A stretch of DNA of 64,000 nucleotides, from contig NZ_CAJFCI010000064.1 of the NCBI RefSeq assembly GCF_904061905.1, positions 21,918 through 85,917 on the forward strand, in the 5' to 3' direction. Positions within the stretch are counted from its first letter, which is position 1. Each line of letters opens with the position of its first letter. Origin of the DNA: Zestomonas carbonaria. GTDB lineage: Bacteria > Pseudomonadota > Gammaproteobacteria > Pseudomonadales > Pseudomonadaceae. The notes under the pieces are model-generated. The model searched no databases. It saw only the letters and a list, made by a program, of their open reading frames with translations, and had not been told where the DNA came from. Shown here one piece after another: positions 9,886 through 24,975 of this stretch. The translations under genes and the position numbers were made by a program.

Positions 9886-10242
9886 ATGGCCCGTATTGCA
9901 GGCGTTAACATTCCGGATAACAAGCACACTGTTATCTCGCTGACCTACATCTACGGTGTTGGTCGCACTACTGCGCAGAGCATCTGCGCGGCGACCGGGG
10001 TCAACCCGGCAGCGAAAATCAAAGATCTCAGCGACGAGCAGATTGAACTGTTGCGTGGCGAAGTCGCCAAGTTCACCACCGAAGGTGACCTGCGCCGCGA
10101 AATCAACATGAAGATCAAGCGCCTGATGGACCTGGGTTGCTACCGTGGCCTGCGCCACCGTCGCGGCCTGCCGGTTCGTGGTCAGCGCACCAAGACCAAC
10201 GCCCGTACCCGTAAGGGTCCGCGCAAGCCGATCCGCAAGTAA
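9886..10242 (+). CDS. rpsM: 30S ribosomal protein S13
   Basis: Complete 118-residue S13 ([23 protein letters not shown]) with the C-terminal [21 protein letters not shown]13 is in the 30S head and contacts P-site tRNA and the 50S bridge B1a/b. It is the first gene of the alpha operon; in E. coli S4 represses the operon at a pseudoknot around the rpsM start. The gap upstream was not folded here. Confidence 0.99.
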   Translation: MARIAGVNIPDNKHTVISLTYIYGVGRTTAQSICAATGVNPAAKIKDLSDEQIELLRGEVAKFTTEGDLRREINMKIKRLMDLGCYRGLRHRRGLPVRGQRTKTNARTRKGPRKPIRK

Positions 10243-10272
10243 TCGCATTCGCGAATCGACAGGAATCTAGTC

Positions 10273-10662
10273 ATGGCAAAACCTGCTGCTCGTCCTCGTA
10301 AGAAAGTCAAAAAGACAGTGGTGGATGGCATCGCCCATATCCACGCTTCTTTCAACAACACCATCGTGACCATCACTGATCGTCAGGGTAACGCTCTGTC
10401 CTGGGCTACCTCCGGTGGCTCCGGCTTCCGCGGTTCCCGCAAGAGCACCCCGTTCGCCGCCCAGGTGGCTGCAGAGCGCGCTGGCCAGGCCGCTCTCGAG
10501 TACGGTCTGAAGAACCTCGACGTGAACGTCAAGGGCCCGGGCCCGGGTCGCGAGTCCGCTGTGCGTGCTCTGAACGCCTGCGGTTACAAGATTTCCAGCA
10601 TCACCGACGTGACGCCGATCCCGCACAACGGGTGCCGTCCGCCGAAGAAGCGTCGCGTGTAA
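10273..10662 (+). CDS. rpsK: 30S ribosomal protein S11
   Basis: Complete 129-residue S11. The basic N-terminus ([24 protein letters not shown]) and C-terminal [20 protein letters not shown] are diagnostic. S11 forms part of the platform and the E-site mRNA path. It lies between rpsM and rpsD, with a 30-base gap on the left and 16 on the right. Confidence 0.99.
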   Translation: MAKPAARPRKKVKKTVVDGIAHIHASFNNTIVTITDRQGNALSWATSGGSGFRGSRKSTPFAAQVAAERAGQAALEYGLKNLDVNVKGPGPGRESAVRALNACGYKISSITDVTPIPHNGCRPPKKRRV

Positions 10663-10678
10663 TAGGAGACAGTGAAAG

Positions 10679-11299
10679 ATGGCTCGTTACATTGGTCCTA
10701 AGTGCAAACTGTCTCGCCGTGAAGGCACCGATCTCTTCCTGAAGAGTGGTGCGCGCGCGCTCGAATCCAAGTGCAACATCGAATCGGCTCCCGGCCAGCA
10801 CGGCGCCCGCCGTGGCCGTCAGTCCGACTACGGTACCCAGCTGCGTGAGAAGCAGAAGGTTCGTCGTATCTACGGCGTTCTGGAGCGTCAGTTCAGCGGT
10901 TACTACAAGGAAGCTGCCCGTCGCAAGGGCGCTACCGGCGAGAACCTGCTGCAGCTGCTCGAGTGCCGCCTGGACAACGTGGTCTATCGCATGGGCTTCG
11001 GTGCTACCCGTGCCGAATCCCGTCAGCTGGTTTCGCACAAGACCATCACTGTTAACGGTAAAACCGTGAACATTCCGTCCTACCAGGTCAAGGCTGGCGA
11101 CGTGGTCGCGGTGCGTGAGAAGTCGAAGAACCAATTGCGCATTGCTCAGGCTCTCGAACTGTCCGCACAGCGCGGCCGTGCCGAGTGGGTGGATGTGGAT
11201 GCTGAGAAGAAGTCTGGCGTGTTCAAGAGCGTGCCGGTTCGCAGCGATCTGTCCGCCGACATCAACGAAAGCCTGATTGTCGAGCTCTACTCCAAGTAA
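10679..11299 (+). CDS. rpsD: 30S ribosomal protein S4
   Basis: Complete 206-residue S4. The S4 RNA-binding domain is visible near residues 96-160 ([27 protein letters not shown]). S4 nucleates 30S assembly by binding the 5' domain of 16S rRNA, and in E. coli is the translational repressor of this operon and an rRNA antiterminator. A GGAGACAG ribosome site precedes the ATG. Confidence 0.99.
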   Translation: MARYIGPKCKLSRREGTDLFLKSGARALESKCNIESAPGQHGARRGRQSDYGTQLREKQKVRRIYGVLERQFSGYYKEAARRKGATGENLLQLLECRLDNVVYRMGFGATRAESRQLVSHKTITVNGKTVNIPSYQVKAGDVVAVREKSKNQLRIAQALELSAQRGRAEWVDVDAEKKSGVFKSVPVRSDLSADINESLIVELYSK

Positions 11300-11321
11300 G
11301 GGCTAGAAAATAGGTGCATCC

Positions 11322-12323
11322 ATGCAGATTTCGGTAAATGAGTTCCTGACCCCCCGCCACATCGATGTGCAGGTGGTCAGTCCGACCCGCGCCAAGATCA
11401 CCCTCGAGCCGCTCGAGCGTGGTTTCGGCCATACCCTGGGCAACGCGCTGCGTCGCATCCTGTTGTCCTCCATGCCTGGCTGTGCAGTAGTCGAGGCCGA
11501 GATTGACGGTGTACTCCACGAGTACAGCGCCATTGAAGGCGTGCAGGAAGATGTCATCGAGATCCTGCTCAACCTGAAAGGTCTGGCTATCAAGCTGCAT
11601 GGTCGTGATGAAGTGACCCTGACTCTGGCGAAGAAGGGTGCAGGGGTTGTGACCGCTGCCGATATCCAGCTGGATCATGATGTCGAGATCGTCAACGGTG
11701 ATCACGTCATCGCCAACCTGGCCGCCAACGGCTCGCTGAACATGCGGCTCACCGTAGCCCGTGGTCGCGGTTACGAGCCGGCTGATGCCCGCCAGAGCGA
11801 CGAGGACGAGAGCCGTAGCATCGGTCGTCTGCAGTTGGATGCGTCCTTCAGCCCGGTACGCCGCGTGGCGTACGTGGTAGAGAACGCTCGTGTCGAGCAG
11901 CGCACCAACCTGGACAAGCTGGTCATCGACCTGGAGACCAACGGTACCCTGGATCCGGAGGAGGCTATCCGCCGCGCCGCGACCATCCTGCAGCAGCAGT
12001 TGGCCGCCTTCGTGGACCTCAAGGGTGACAGCGAGCCGGTCGTGGTTCAGCAGGAAGACGAGATCGATCCGATCCTGCTGCGTCCGGTCGACGATCTGGA
12101 GCTGACCGTGCGTTCGGCGAACTGCCTGAAGGCGGAAAACATCTACTACATCGGTGACCTGATCCAGCGCACCGAAGTGGAGCTGTTGAAGACTCCGAAC
12201 CTGGGCAAGAAGTCCCTGACCGAGATCAAGGACGTTCTGGCCTCCCGTGGTCTGTCCCTCGGCATGCGCCTCGACAACTGGCCGCCGGCAAGTCTTAAGA
12301 AAGACGATAAGGCTACTGCCTGA
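11322..12323 (+). CDS. rpoA: DNA-directed RNA polymerase alpha subunit
   Basis: Complete 333-residue alpha subunit. The N-terminal assembly domain (about 1-230) includes [20 protein letters not shown]; the C-terminal domain (about 250-320) includes [22 protein letters not shown], which binds UP elements and activators. Its place between rpsD and rplQ is universal in gammaproteobacteria. It is a useful phylogenetic marker for placing the organism. Confidence 0.99.
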   Translation: MQISVNEFLTPRHIDVQVVSPTRAKITLEPLERGFGHTLGNALRRILLSSMPGCAVVEAEIDGVLHEYSAIEGVQEDVIEILLNLKGLAIKLHGRDEVTLTLAKKGAGVVTAADIQLDHDVEIVNGDHVIANLAANGSLNMRLTVARGRGYEPADARQSDEDESRSIGRLQLDASFSPVRRVAYVVENARVEQRTNLDKLVIDLETNGTLDPEEAIRRAATILQQQLAAFVDLKGDSEPVVVQQEDEIDPILLRPVDDLELTVRSANCLKAENIYYIGDLIQRTEVELLKTPNLGKKSLTEIKDVLASRGLSLGMRLDNWPPASLKKDDKATA

Positions 12324-12365
12324 TCGTCGTAATCACCGAACGTGAGTTTGGTAAGGAATTGAACC

Positions 12366-12752
12366 ATGCGTCATCGTAAAAGTGGTCGTCATCTGAACCG
12401 CACCAGCGCGCACCGCAAGGCCATGTTCCAGAACATGGCGGTTTCCCTGTTCGAGCACGAGTTGATCAAGACCACTCTGCCGAAAGCCAAGGAACTGCGT
12501 CGCGTCGCCGAACCGCTGATCACCCTGGCCAAGGAAGACAGCGTTGCCAACCGTCGTCTGGCTTTCGACCGTACTCGTTCGAAAGAAGCCGTCGGCAAAC
12601 TGTTCAACGATCTGGGCAAGCGCTACGCCACCCGCCAGGGCGGCTACCTGCGTATCCTGAAGTGTGGCTATCGCGCTGGCGATAACGCACCGATGGCTTA
12701 CGTTGAGCTGGTCGACCGTCCGGTCGGCGGCTCGGTGGAAACCGCCGAGTAA
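12366..12752 (+). CDS. rplQ: 50S ribosomal protein L17
   Basis: Complete 128-residue L17 ([20 protein letters not shown]). L17 lies near the exit-tunnel rim. It is the last gene of the alpha operon and is followed within 20 bases by a strong terminator, which closes the whole ribosomal supercluster. Confidence 0.99.
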   Translation: MRHRKSGRHLNRTSAHRKAMFQNMAVSLFEHELIKTTLPKAKELRRVAEPLITLAKEDSVANRRLAFDRTRSKEAVGKLFNDLGKRYATRQGGYLRILKCGYRAGDNAPMAYVELVDRPVGGSVETAE

Positions 12753-12769
12753 GCTCCGCTTGTACGAAG

Positions 12770-12794
12770 AACCGGGCCCAGTGCCCGGTTTTTT
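12770..12794 (+). terminator. Rho-independent terminator of the alpha operon
   Basis: AACCGGGC (12770-12777) pairs with GCCCGGTT (12783-12790) around a CCAGT loop, followed by a run of T to 12794. A textbook intrinsic terminator right after rplQ. Confidence 0.93.
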
Positions 12795-15191
<2,397 letters not shown>

Positions 15192-15248
15192 GCCGTTGCC
15201 GGGTGTGGGCGCCATCGCTGCCCACGCCTGGCGGGGGCTCCGCTCGAC

Positions 15249-15284
15249 GCACAACGCCTTCCTGCGGGGAGGCGTTGTGCTTTT
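15249..15284 (+). terminator. Terminator after katG
   Basis: GCACAACGCC (15249-15258) pairs with GGCGTTGTGC (15271-15280) across a 12-base loop and is followed by TTTT. This separates katG from the ferritin gene. Confidence 0.85.
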
Positions 15285-15352
15285 CGGCTTGACCGAAGCG
15301 AGCCCGAGGCGGAGCATTTGTCCATTCCAAGGATGCAGCAAGGACTCCAGGC

Positions 15353-15817
15353 ATGAAGGGCCATATCGAAGTCATCAACTATCTCAAGACCCTGCTCAAG
15401 GGCGAGCTGGCCGCGCGCGACCAGTATTTCATCCACTCGCGGCTGTACGAAGACTGGGGCCTCGGCAAGCTCTACGAGCGGATAAACCATGAAATGGAGG
15501 AGGAGACCCAGCATGCCGACGCGCTGCTCCGGCGGATCATCTTCCTCGAAGGTACGCCGGACATGGCGCCCAACTCCTTCAAGTTCGGCCAGACCGTGCC
15601 CGAGGCCCTGAAGCTGGACCTGGCCTTGGAGTACGAGGTGCGGGCCGCCCTGAGCAAGGGGATCGACCTGTGCGAGCGACATCAGGACTACCAGTCCCGT
15701 GACATCCTCCTGGCCCAGCTCAAGGACACCGAGGAAGACCACGCCTACTGGCTGGAGATCCAGTTGCAACTGATCGACAAGCTCGGGCTGGAGAACTATC
15801 TGCAGAGCCAGATGTAG
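15353..15817 (+). CDS. ftnA: Bacterial ferritin FtnA (formerly annotated BfrA)
   Basis: A 154-residue ferritin-like protein that stores iron by oxidising Fe(II) at a di-iron ferroxidase centre. E18, E51, H54, E93 and the EEDH pair near 126-129 supply the ferroxidase ligands. The haem-ligating Met52 of bacterioferritin is Thr here (EETQHAD), so it should not bind haem. It matches the P. aeruginosa PA4235 product, which published work reclassified from bacterioferritin to ferritin. Ending ENYLQSQM is typical. It sits behind katG, linking peroxide removal and iron sequestration. Confidence 0.93.
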   Translation: MKGHIEVINYLKTLLKGELAARDQYFIHSRLYEDWGLGKLYERINHEMEEETQHADALLRRIIFLEGTPDMAPNSFKFGQTVPEALKLDLALEYEVRAALSKGIDLCERHQDYQSRDILLAQLKDTEEDHAYWLEIQLQLIDKLGLENYLQSQM

Positions 15818-15848
15818 GACGGCGGTAAAAGCCGATAAAGGCGCTGGA

Positions 15849-15913
15849 AGGCTGGAGGCTGAACGACAAGCCTTTTCGTCCAGCCTCCAGCCTCCAGCCT
15901 CCAGCCTCCAGCC

Positions 15914-15914
<1 letters not shown>
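15849..15914. repeat. Five tandem copies of CCAGCCT with an upstream inverted copy
   Basis: Five perfect 7-bp units run from 15880 to 15914 and end on the first base of the uvrA stop codon (complement, 15914-15916). AGGCTGGAGGCT at 15849-15860 is complementary to the array, so the RNA from either side can fold into a hairpin, making this a plausible bidirectional terminator for the convergent ftnA and uvrA genes. The tandem run could vary in length by slippage. Confidence 0.85.
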
Positions 15915-18748
<2,834 letters not shown>

Positions 18749-18884
18749 AAACAGCGGCCTCGCACGGCGGGCGGAAACCGGCAAGTATACGGCCGCGCTC
18801 CGTTCAGCGGCAAAGCGTCGCGGCGGTGCCGGCACGTGGGACTGGCTGGTAGAATCGCCGGCTGGTTTCGATAGGGCGTTTTCA

Positions 18885-20270
18885 ATGCACGATCCGCACA
18901 ATGAACGTATGAGCGGCAGTGAAACCCGCGCGGCGGGTGGCCTGGCGCTGGTGTTCGCATTCCGCATGCTCGGCATGTTCATGGTGCTGCCGGTACTGGC
19001 CACCTACGGCATGGACCTGGCCGACGCCACCCCGGCGCTGATCGGCCTGGCCATCGGTGCCTATGGCCTGACCCAGGCGCTGTTGCAGATTCCCTTCGGG
19101 ATGCTCTCCGACCGTATCGGCCGGCGCCCGGTGATCTACCTCGGCCTGCTGGTGTTCGCCGCCGGCGCGGTGCTGGCGGCCCAGGCCGATTCGATCTGGG
19201 GGGTGATCGCCGGTCGCATCCTGCAAGGCGCCGGGGCGATCTCCGCCGCGGTGATGGCGCTGCTTTCCGATCTCACCCGCGAGCAGCACCGCACCAAGGC
19301 AATGGCGATGATCGGCATGAGCATCGGCCTGTCGTTCGCCGTGGCCATGGTCGCCGGCCCCTTGCTGACCCGCGCCTTCGGCCTGCACGGGCTGTTCTGG
19401 ACGACCGCCGGCATGGCGCTGCTCGGCATCGCCATCGTGGGCCTGGTCGTGCCGCGCTCGAACGGCCCGCTGCACCACCGCGAGTCCGAGGTGGCCGGCA
19501 AGGCGCTGCTGCCGACCCTGCGCCACCCGGACCTGCTGCGCCTCGACCTTGGCATCTTCGTCCTGCACGCGGTGCTGATGGCCAGCTTCGTGGCGCTGCC
19601 GCTGAGCCTGGTGGAGAACGCCGGGCTGCCCAAGGAGCAGCATTGGTGGGTGTACCTGACGGCGCTGTTGATCGGCTTCTTCGGGATGCTGCCGTTCATC
19701 ATCTATGGCGAGAAAAAGCGCCAGATGAAGCGGGTGCTGTCCGGAGCGGTGGCGGTGCTGCTGATCTGCGAGCTGTTCTTCTGGCGCTTCGGCGGCAGTC
19801 TGCAGGCGCTGGTGTTCGGCACCGTGCTGTTCTTCACCGCCTTCAACCTGCTGGAGGCGACGCTGCCCTCGCTGATCAGCAAGGTTTCGCCGGCCGGCGG
19901 CAAGGGCACGGCGATGGGGGTGTACGCCACCAGCCAGTTCCTGGGCGCCGCGCTGGGCGGGATTCTCGGCGGCTGGCTGTTCCAGCATGGTGGCCTGGGC
20001 ATGGTGTTCCTGGGCTGTGCGGCACTCTGTGCACTGTGGCTGGTATTTGCTGTTACCATGCGCGAACCGCCGTATGTGACCAGCCTGCGCCTGCCCCTGC
20101 CGCCCGCCGCGGCCCGGGATGCCGGGCTGGCCGAGCGTATGCTGAAGCTACCCGGCGTGGCAGACGCCATCGTGGTGGCCGAGGAGGCCGCCCTGTACAT
20201 CAAAGTGGATTCTGAACAATTGGACCGCACGTCCCTCGAGCGCGAGATCAATGCCGCGCCGGCGTGCTGA
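18885..20270 (+). CDS. MFS transporter, YajR-like, with C-terminal ferredoxin-like domain
   Basis: A 461-residue major facilitator protein of the inner membrane with about 12 hydrophobic segments. Motif [12 protein letters not shown], is present after the second segment. The last 70 or so residues ([32 protein letters not shown]) are soluble and look like the YAM / heavy-metal-associated-like domain of E. coli YajR. The substrate is unknown. The ATG at 18885 is chosen because it precedes the first membrane segment. It lies 17 bases ahead of ssb, as PA4233 does in PAO1. Confidence 0.9.
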   Translation: MHDPHNERMSGSETRAAGGLALVFAFRMLGMFMVLPVLATYGMDLADATPALIGLAIGAYGLTQALLQIPFGMLSDRIGRRPVIYLGLLVFAAGAVLAAQADSIWGVIAGRILQGAGAISAAVMALLSDLTREQHRTKAMAMIGMSIGLSFAVAMVAGPLLTRAFGLHGLFWTTAGMALLGIAIVGLVVPRSNGPLHHRESEVAGKALLPTLRHPDLLRLDLGIFVLHAVLMASFVALPLSLVENAGLPKEQHWWVYLTALLIGFFGMLPFIIYGEKKRQMKRVLSGAVAVLLICELFFWRFGGSLQALVFGTVLFFTAFNLLEATLPSLISKVSPAGGKGTAMGVYATSQFLGAALGGILGGWLFQHGGLGMVFLGCAALCALWLVFAVTMREPPYVTSLRLPLPPAAARDAGLAERMLKLPGVADAIVVAEEAALYIKVDSEQLDRTSLEREINAAPAC

Positions 20271-20287
20271 AGCCTAGGAGAACGTTT

Positions 20288-20773
20288 ATGGCCCGTGGGG
20301 TTAACAAAGTCATTTTGCTCGGCAACGTCGGTGGCGACCCGGAAACCCGTTACCTGCCCAACGGCAACGCGGTGACCAACATCACCCTGGCCACCAGCGA
20401 TAGCTGGAAGGACAAGCAGACCGGCCAGCAGCAGGAACGTACCGAGTGGCACCGCGTGGTGTTCTTCGGCCGTCTCGCCGAGATCGCCGGCGAGTACCTG
20501 CGCAAGGGCTCGCAAGTCTACGTCGAGGGCCGCCTGCAGACCCGCGAGTGGGAGAAGGACGGCGTCAAGCGCTACACCACCGAGATCGTCGTCGACATGA
20601 ACGGCCAGATGCAGCTGCTCGGCGGCCGTGGTGGCGACGATTCCGCGCCGCGCCAGCCGCGTCCGCAGCGTGAAGCCCAACCGCAGCGCGAGTCGCGCCC
20701 GGCGCCGCAACAGCAGCCGGCGGCGCAACCGGCCGCCGACTACGACAGCTTCGACGACGACATCCCGTTCTGA
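20288..20773 (+). CDS. ssb: Single-stranded DNA-binding protein
   Basis: Complete 161-residue SSB. The OB fold spans about residues 1-110 ([21 protein letters not shown]). The Gln/Pro/Arg-rich linker is disordered and the acidic tail ends DFDDDIPF-like (SFDDDIPF), the docking peptide for replication and repair partners. A TAGGAGAACG ribosome site precedes the ATG. It probably shares a transcript with the MFS gene, 17 bases upstream. Confidence 0.98.
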   Translation: MARGVNKVILLGNVGGDPETRYLPNGNAVTNITLATSDSWKDKQTGQQQERTEWHRVVFFGRLAEIAGEYLRKGSQVYVEGRLQTREWEKDGVKRYTTEIVVDMNGQMQLLGGRGGDDSAPRQPRPQREAQPQRESRPAPQQQPAAQPAADYDSFDDDIPF

Positions 20774-20788
20774 TCGGCGGGTCCTGCC

Positions 20789-21673
20789 ATGCGTATGCGC
20801 CTGATGCTGTTGGGCGGTGGTAATGCCCTGGGTCAGGCGCTGATCCGCCTCGGCGCCGAGGAAGACATCGGCTTCCTCGCCCCGCGCCCGCCCAAGGACG
20901 GCTGGGATGTCCCCAGCCTGACCCAACTGCTCGACGACACCCGCCCCGACGCCCTGGTCAACCTGGCCTATTACTTCGACTGGTTCCAGGCCGAGGCGCC
21001 CGACGCCGGCCGCCTGGCCGACCAGGAACGGGCGGTCGAGCGGCTGGCCGAACTCTGCCAGCATCACCAGATCCTCCTGTTGCAGCCCTCCAGCTACCGC
21101 GTGTTCGACGGTTCGCGTGCCACCGCCTACAGCGAGAAGGAGGAACAGGTGCCGCTCGGTCTGCGTGGCCAGGCCCTGTGGCGGATGGAGCAGAGCGTGC
21201 GTGCGGTCTGTCCGCGACACGTGCTGCTGCGCTTCGGCTGGTTGCTCGACGAAAGCCCCGGCGGCCTGATCGATCGCTTCCTCAGGCGCGCCGAGCAGGG
21301 CGAGGAGCTGATGCTCGCCGATGACCGCCGCGGCAACCCGACCCCGGTCGACGATGCCGCGCGGGTGCTGATCGCCGTGCTCAAGCAGTTGGATTGCGAG
21401 GCGCCGCTGTGGGGCACCTACCACTATGGTGGCCACGAGGCGACCACCACGCTGGCGCTGGGCCAGACGATCCTCGGCGAGGCGCGCGCCTACCGGCTGG
21501 CGCTGACCGACAACATCGTCCCGCAGCCCCACGCCGCCCGTCCCGATGCCGCCGACGAGCCGCAGCACGCGGTGCTGGCCTGCAAGAAGATCCTGCACAC
21601 CTTCGGTATCAAACCACGCGCCTGGCGCGCCGCCCTGCCGGCCCTGCTGGACCGCTATTACCGCCACGTCTGA
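20789..21673 (+). CDS. Sugar-nucleotide reductase-like protein (RmlD family)
   Basis: A 294-residue short-chain dehydrogenase-fold protein. A glycine-rich nucleotide loop (LLGGGNALGQAL) is at the N-terminus, SSYRVFDG and later YSEKEE resemble RmlD (dTDP-4-dehydrorhamnose reductase), and ATTTLALGQTILGEA resembles its C-terminal part. The standard catalytic YxxxK is not clear, so activity may differ. It is followed by an epimerase gene, and the pair matches PA4069-PA4068 of PAO1 from memory. No glycosyltransferase genes are near, so the pathway is unknown. Confidence 0.75.
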   Translation: MRMRLMLLGGGNALGQALIRLGAEEDIGFLAPRPPKDGWDVPSLTQLLDDTRPDALVNLAYYFDWFQAEAPDAGRLADQERAVERLAELCQHHQILLLQPSSYRVFDGSRATAYSEKEEQVPLGLRGQALWRMEQSVRAVCPRHVLLRFGWLLDESPGGLIDRFLRRAEQGEELMLADDRRGNPTPVDDAARVLIAVLKQLDCEAPLWGTYHYGGHEATTTLALGQTILGEARAYRLALTDNIVPQPHAARPDAADEPQHAVLACKKILHTFGIKPRAWRAALPALLDRYYRHV

Positions 21674-21715
21674 CCGGCGCCGGAGTCCGGCGACAAGGCT
21701 CTCAGGAGAACTGTG

Positions 21716-22648
21716 ATGGAACACTCAAGCCCTATTCTGGTCACCGGCGGTGCCGGTTTCATCGGCTCGCACCTGGTCGACGCGCTGCTCGCCAAGGGGC
21801 ATGCCGTGCGTGTCCTGGACAACCTGTCCACCGGCAAGCGCGCCAACCTGCCGCTCGACAATCCACGCCTGGAGCTGCTCGAGGGCGACGTCGCCGACAC
21901 CGCCCTGGTGCGCCGTGCCGTGGCCGGCTGCCGGGCGGTCGCCCACCTGGCGGCGGTGGCTTCGGTACAGGCCTCCGTGGACGACCCGGTGGCCACCCAC
22001 CAGAGCAATTTCATCGGTACCCTGAATGTCTGCGAGGCGATGCGCGAAGCGGGCATCAAGCGCGTGCTGTTCGCCTCCAGCGCGGCGGTCTACGGCAACA
22101 ACGGCGAGGGGCAGGCGATCGACGAGGACACCGCGAAGGCGCCGCTGACCCCCTATGCGGCGGACAAGCTGGCCAGCGAGCACTACCTCGATTTCTACCG
22201 CCGGCAGCACGGCCTGGAGCCGGCGGTGTTCCGTTTCTTCAATATCTTCGGCCCGCGCCAGGACCCGTCCTCGCCCTATTCGGGGGTGATCAGCATCTTC
22301 ACCGAGCGCGCCCTGGCCGGCACGCCGATCATCCTGTTCGGCGATGGCGAGCAGACCCGTGATTTCGTCTATGTCGGCGATCTGGTGAGGGTGCTGGCGC
22401 AGGCTCTGGAGCTGCCGGTGCTGGAGGTCGGGGCGGTGAACGTCGGCCTGAATCGCGCCACCAGCCTCAACCAGTTGCTGGCGGCGATCCGCGACGTGCT
22501 CGGCGGCTTGCCCGAGGTACGTCATGCCGAAGCGCGGCCTGGCGACATCAAGCATTCGCGGGCGAACAACAGCCGCCTGCTGGAGCGCTTCGAGTTCCCC
22601 GAGCCGACGCCGATCCGCGAAGGGTTGGCCCGTTTGCTGGGACGCTGA
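21716..22648 (+). CDS. NAD-dependent nucleotide-sugar epimerase
   Basis: A 310-residue extended short-chain dehydrogenase. It has the NAD-binding TGGAGFIGSH loop at 10-19, the catalytic SSAAVYG serine, the YAADK Tyr/Lys pair, and GEQTRDFVYVGDL typical of GalE/WbpP-type UDP-hexose 4-epimerases. The ATG at 21716 follows a CAGGAGAA ribosome site. It is 42 bases downstream of the RmlD-like gene and probably in the same operon. The actual sugar substrate cannot be told from sequence. Confidence 0.88.
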   Translation: MEHSSPILVTGGAGFIGSHLVDALLAKGHAVRVLDNLSTGKRANLPLDNPRLELLEGDVADTALVRRAVAGCRAVAHLAAVASVQASVDDPVATHQSNFIGTLNVCEAMREAGIKRVLFASSAAVYGNNGEGQAIDEDTAKAPLTPYAADKLASEHYLDFYRRQHGLEPAVFRFFNIFGPRQDPSSPYSGVISIFTERALAGTPIILFGDGEQTRDFVYVGDLVRVLAQALELPVLEVGAVNVGLNRATSLNQLLAAIRDVLGGLPEVRHAEARPGDIKHSRANNSRLLERFEFPEPTPIREGLARLLGR

Positions 22649-22696
22649 AGCAGCAGCGGCAGGAGGTGACTTCCTGCCGCCGTACCCGGTGTTGCC

Positions 22697-24934
22697 TCAG
22701 AAGCGGTATTTCGCTGAAGCGGTAAAGCTGCGCGGTGCGTCGTAGGTCATGGCTCCATACGCGTCGAAGATATCGAAGTACTTCTCGTCGGTGACGTTGT
22801 TGGCGTTCAACTGGGCCGAGAGGTTTTCGCTGATGTCGTAGCGCGCCATCAGGTTGACCAGGGCGTAGGAGTCCTGCTCGATCTTCTCGAGATTCCCCGC
22901 CGGGTTGGTGGCGTAGGTATGGATGGAGTCCTGCCAGTTCACCCCGCCGCCAATGGTCAGCTTGTTGAGCACGCCCGGCAGTCTGTAGGTGGTGAAGGTC
23001 CGCAGCAGCTTGGTCGGGTAAAGGGTGTTGACGTCCTTGCCGTCGGCATCCTCGGCGTCGAACTGGGTGTAGCCCGCCGCGACATTCCAGCCCGGAGCCA
23101 GCTCGCCGGAGATTTCCAGTTCGAAGCCCTTGCTGGTTGCGCCCTCGGTGGCCTCGTAGGCGAGTTCACCCATGGTACCGGGAATCAGCACGCCGGTGCT
23201 CTGCCCCAGGTTGTCCTGCTTGATCTGGAAGATGGCGGCTGAGGCGTTCAGGCGGCCGTCGAAGAACTCGGCCTTCAGGCCGGCCTCGTAGCTCTCGCCG
23301 ACGATGGGGTCCAGTTGCTTGCCGTTGATGTCGCGCACCGACTGCGGCAGGAAGATTTCCGTGTAGCTGGCATAGGCCGAGAGGTTTTCGGTGAGGTCGT
23401 AGATGACGCCGGCATAGGGCGTCAGTTCGTGATCGACGTCGATATGGCTCGGCGAAGAGTAGATGTCGTCGCTGGTTTTCTCGTAGCTGCTGTCCCGGAC
23501 GCCAATGATCACCTTGAGGTCATCGGTCAGGTTCAGGCGTGTTGCGCCGTACAGCCCCTTCTGCTCGACATCGCCGTAGCCGTAGGTAATCCGCTGTCCC
23601 CACACCGGCTCGGGGAAGTGGCCCTTGTAGGCATCCAGGCTGGGAATGCCTTCGAAGCCAGTCAGTGCGGGGCGTGTATCGGCATCGAATTCCTGCTCGC
23701 TGTAGATGTAGCCGAAGGCCAGCTCGTGCTCGCGTCCGAACAGGGCAAGTGGACCGTTGAAACGGAGGCTGTAGTCGTCCTGCACGGTCTTGGTCTTGTA
23801 CGAGCCCGGGGAGGTGAGCATCGGGACGCTCCCGGTCCTGTCCGCATAGGTGAACACGTAGAGCAGGTAGGAGTCGGCGTTGCGCTCGCCACGGGTATAG
23901 CTGAGGTTGGCCTGCCAGTCGTTGGCGAAGGTGTGGTCCAGGTTGACGAAGTAGGTCTCGTGGGTGCTATCCCACTTGCTCCAGTCGGCGGAGGTGGTCT
24001 TGGATCGGCTCCAGTTGGTGCGGCCGCCGTCCGTGTACCAGACCGGCAGGCCACCCCACATCGGCGAGTCGGACTTGTTCTCCTGCCGGCTCAGGCCGAA
24101 CCACAGCGTGGTATCGGGCGTCAGGTCGATATCCATGGTGCCGTAGAGGGTTTCGCGCTGGTTGGCGTGCAGGTCGATCCAGCTATCGCCTTCGTTGTAT
24201 TCGCCGACCAGGCGGGCACGGACGGTGCCGGCCTCGTTCAGCGCCATGGACACGTCGCCCAGCGTGCCGTAGGTGTCCCAGGTGCCGGCACTGAGCTCCA
24301 CCGAGCCTTTCAGCTCCCGGCTGCTGGCGCGCTTGCGCACCATGTTGAGAGAGGCGGAAGGATCGCCGACGCCGGCCATCAGGCCGTTGGCGCCGCGCAC
24401 CACTTCGACGCGGTCGAACATGGCCAGGCTGTTGAAGATTTCCCCGGAGCTCCAGGGCTGCTCCCAGATGGTGGGCACGCCGTCGACCATCAGGGCGTTG
24501 ATCTGGAAGCCGCGGGCGTTGAACTGGGCGCGACTGGTTTCGTAGCGATTGACCGAAACGCCGGTGGTGTTGTTGACCACGTCGAGGATGGTCTGCATGT
24601 CCTGGTCTTCCATGCGTTGCTGGGTGACCACGCTGACCGACTGGGGCGTTTCGCGCAGGGACATGCTCAGCGGCGTGGCCGTGCGGGCAGCGCCCGAGGT
24701 GTACGACTGGGTGTCTTCGGTGACGGTGCTGTCTTCGCGGCTGGCGGTATCGGTGATGGACGTGGGGTCCAGGGTGATGCCGTTCTCCGCCTCGGATTGC
24801 TGTGCCTGTGAGGGGAGGGCGACGAAGGCGATACCGGCTGCAAGCATGTGCACTGCCAGGGCCAGTGGACGGAGGGCCGTGGGTGAGCGAGTGATGGTCG
24901 TCGTGTTTTGTTGCCGAGAGAACTGAGGGTGCAT
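22697..24934 (-). CDS. TonB-dependent siderophore receptor
   Basis: A 745-residue outer-membrane receptor for an iron chelate. It has an N-terminal signal region ending near ALPSQAQQ, a plug domain (SMSLRETPQSVSVVTQQRMEDQ; NARGFQINALMVDG; RVEVVRGANGLMAG), a 22-strand-type barrel, and a C-terminal Phe for BAM recognition. It resembles the FpvA/FoxA/FhuE group but lacks the N-terminal signalling domain, so it should not act through an anti-sigma factor. The ATG at 24934 is preferred to a TTG at 24949. A Fur-box match lies just upstream. The siderophore is unknown. It separates the epimerase from oprG, which are neighbours in PAO1. Confidence 0.95.
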   Translation of the reverse strand: MHPQFSRQQNTTTITRSPTALRPLALAVHMLAAGIAFVALPSQAQQSEAENGITLDPTSITDTASREDSTVTEDTQSYTSGAARTATPLSMSLRETPQSVSVVTQQRMEDQDMQTILDVVNNTTGVSVNRYETSRAQFNARGFQINALMVDGVPTIWEQPWSSGEIFNSLAMFDRVEVVRGANGLMAGVGDPSASLNMVRKRASSRELKGSVELSAGTWDTYGTLGDVSMALNEAGTVRARLVGEYNEGDSWIDLHANQRETLYGTMDIDLTPDTTLWFGLSRQENKSDSPMWGGLPVWYTDGGRTNWSRSKTTSADWSKWDSTHETYFVNLDHTFANDWQANLSYTRGERNADSYLLYVFTYADRTGSVPMLTSPGSYKTKTVQDDYSLRFNGPLALFGREHELAFGYIYSEQEFDADTRPALTGFEGIPSLDAYKGHFPEPVWGQRITYGYGDVEQKGLYGATRLNLTDDLKVIIGVRDSSYEKTSDDIYSSPSHIDVDHELTPYAGVIYDLTENLSAYASYTEIFLPQSVRDINGKQLDPIVGESYEAGLKAEFFDGRLNASAAIFQIKQDNLGQSTGVLIPGTMGELAYEATEGATSKGFELEISGELAPGWNVAAGYTQFDAEDADGKDVNTLYPTKLLRTFTTYRLPGVLNKLTIGGGVNWQDSIHTYATNPAGNLEKIEQDSYALVNLMARYDISENLSAQLNANNVTDEKYFDIFDAYGAMTYDAPRSFTASAKYRF

Positions 24935-24960
24935 GGACGTTACTACCAATTATTATTAAT

Positions 24961-24975
24961 TGAGAATGCTTATCA
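24961..24975 (-). promoter_or_regulatory. Fur box upstream of the TonB receptor
   Basis: TGAGAATGCTTATCA matches the 7-1-7 Fur consensus TGATAATNATTATCA at 13 of 14 defined positions or close to it (two substitutions at most). It lies 27 bases upstream of the receptor start in an AT-rich stretch, as expected for an iron-repressed promoter. Confidence 0.8.

Noticed and set aside
18749..18884. LexA box for uvrA
   Set aside because: No CTG-N10-CAG with an AT-rich centre was found in the gap by eye.
19703..21724. 673-codon minus frame across ssb and the RmlD-like gene
   Set aside because: It runs antisense through several well-supported genes and has no protein features.
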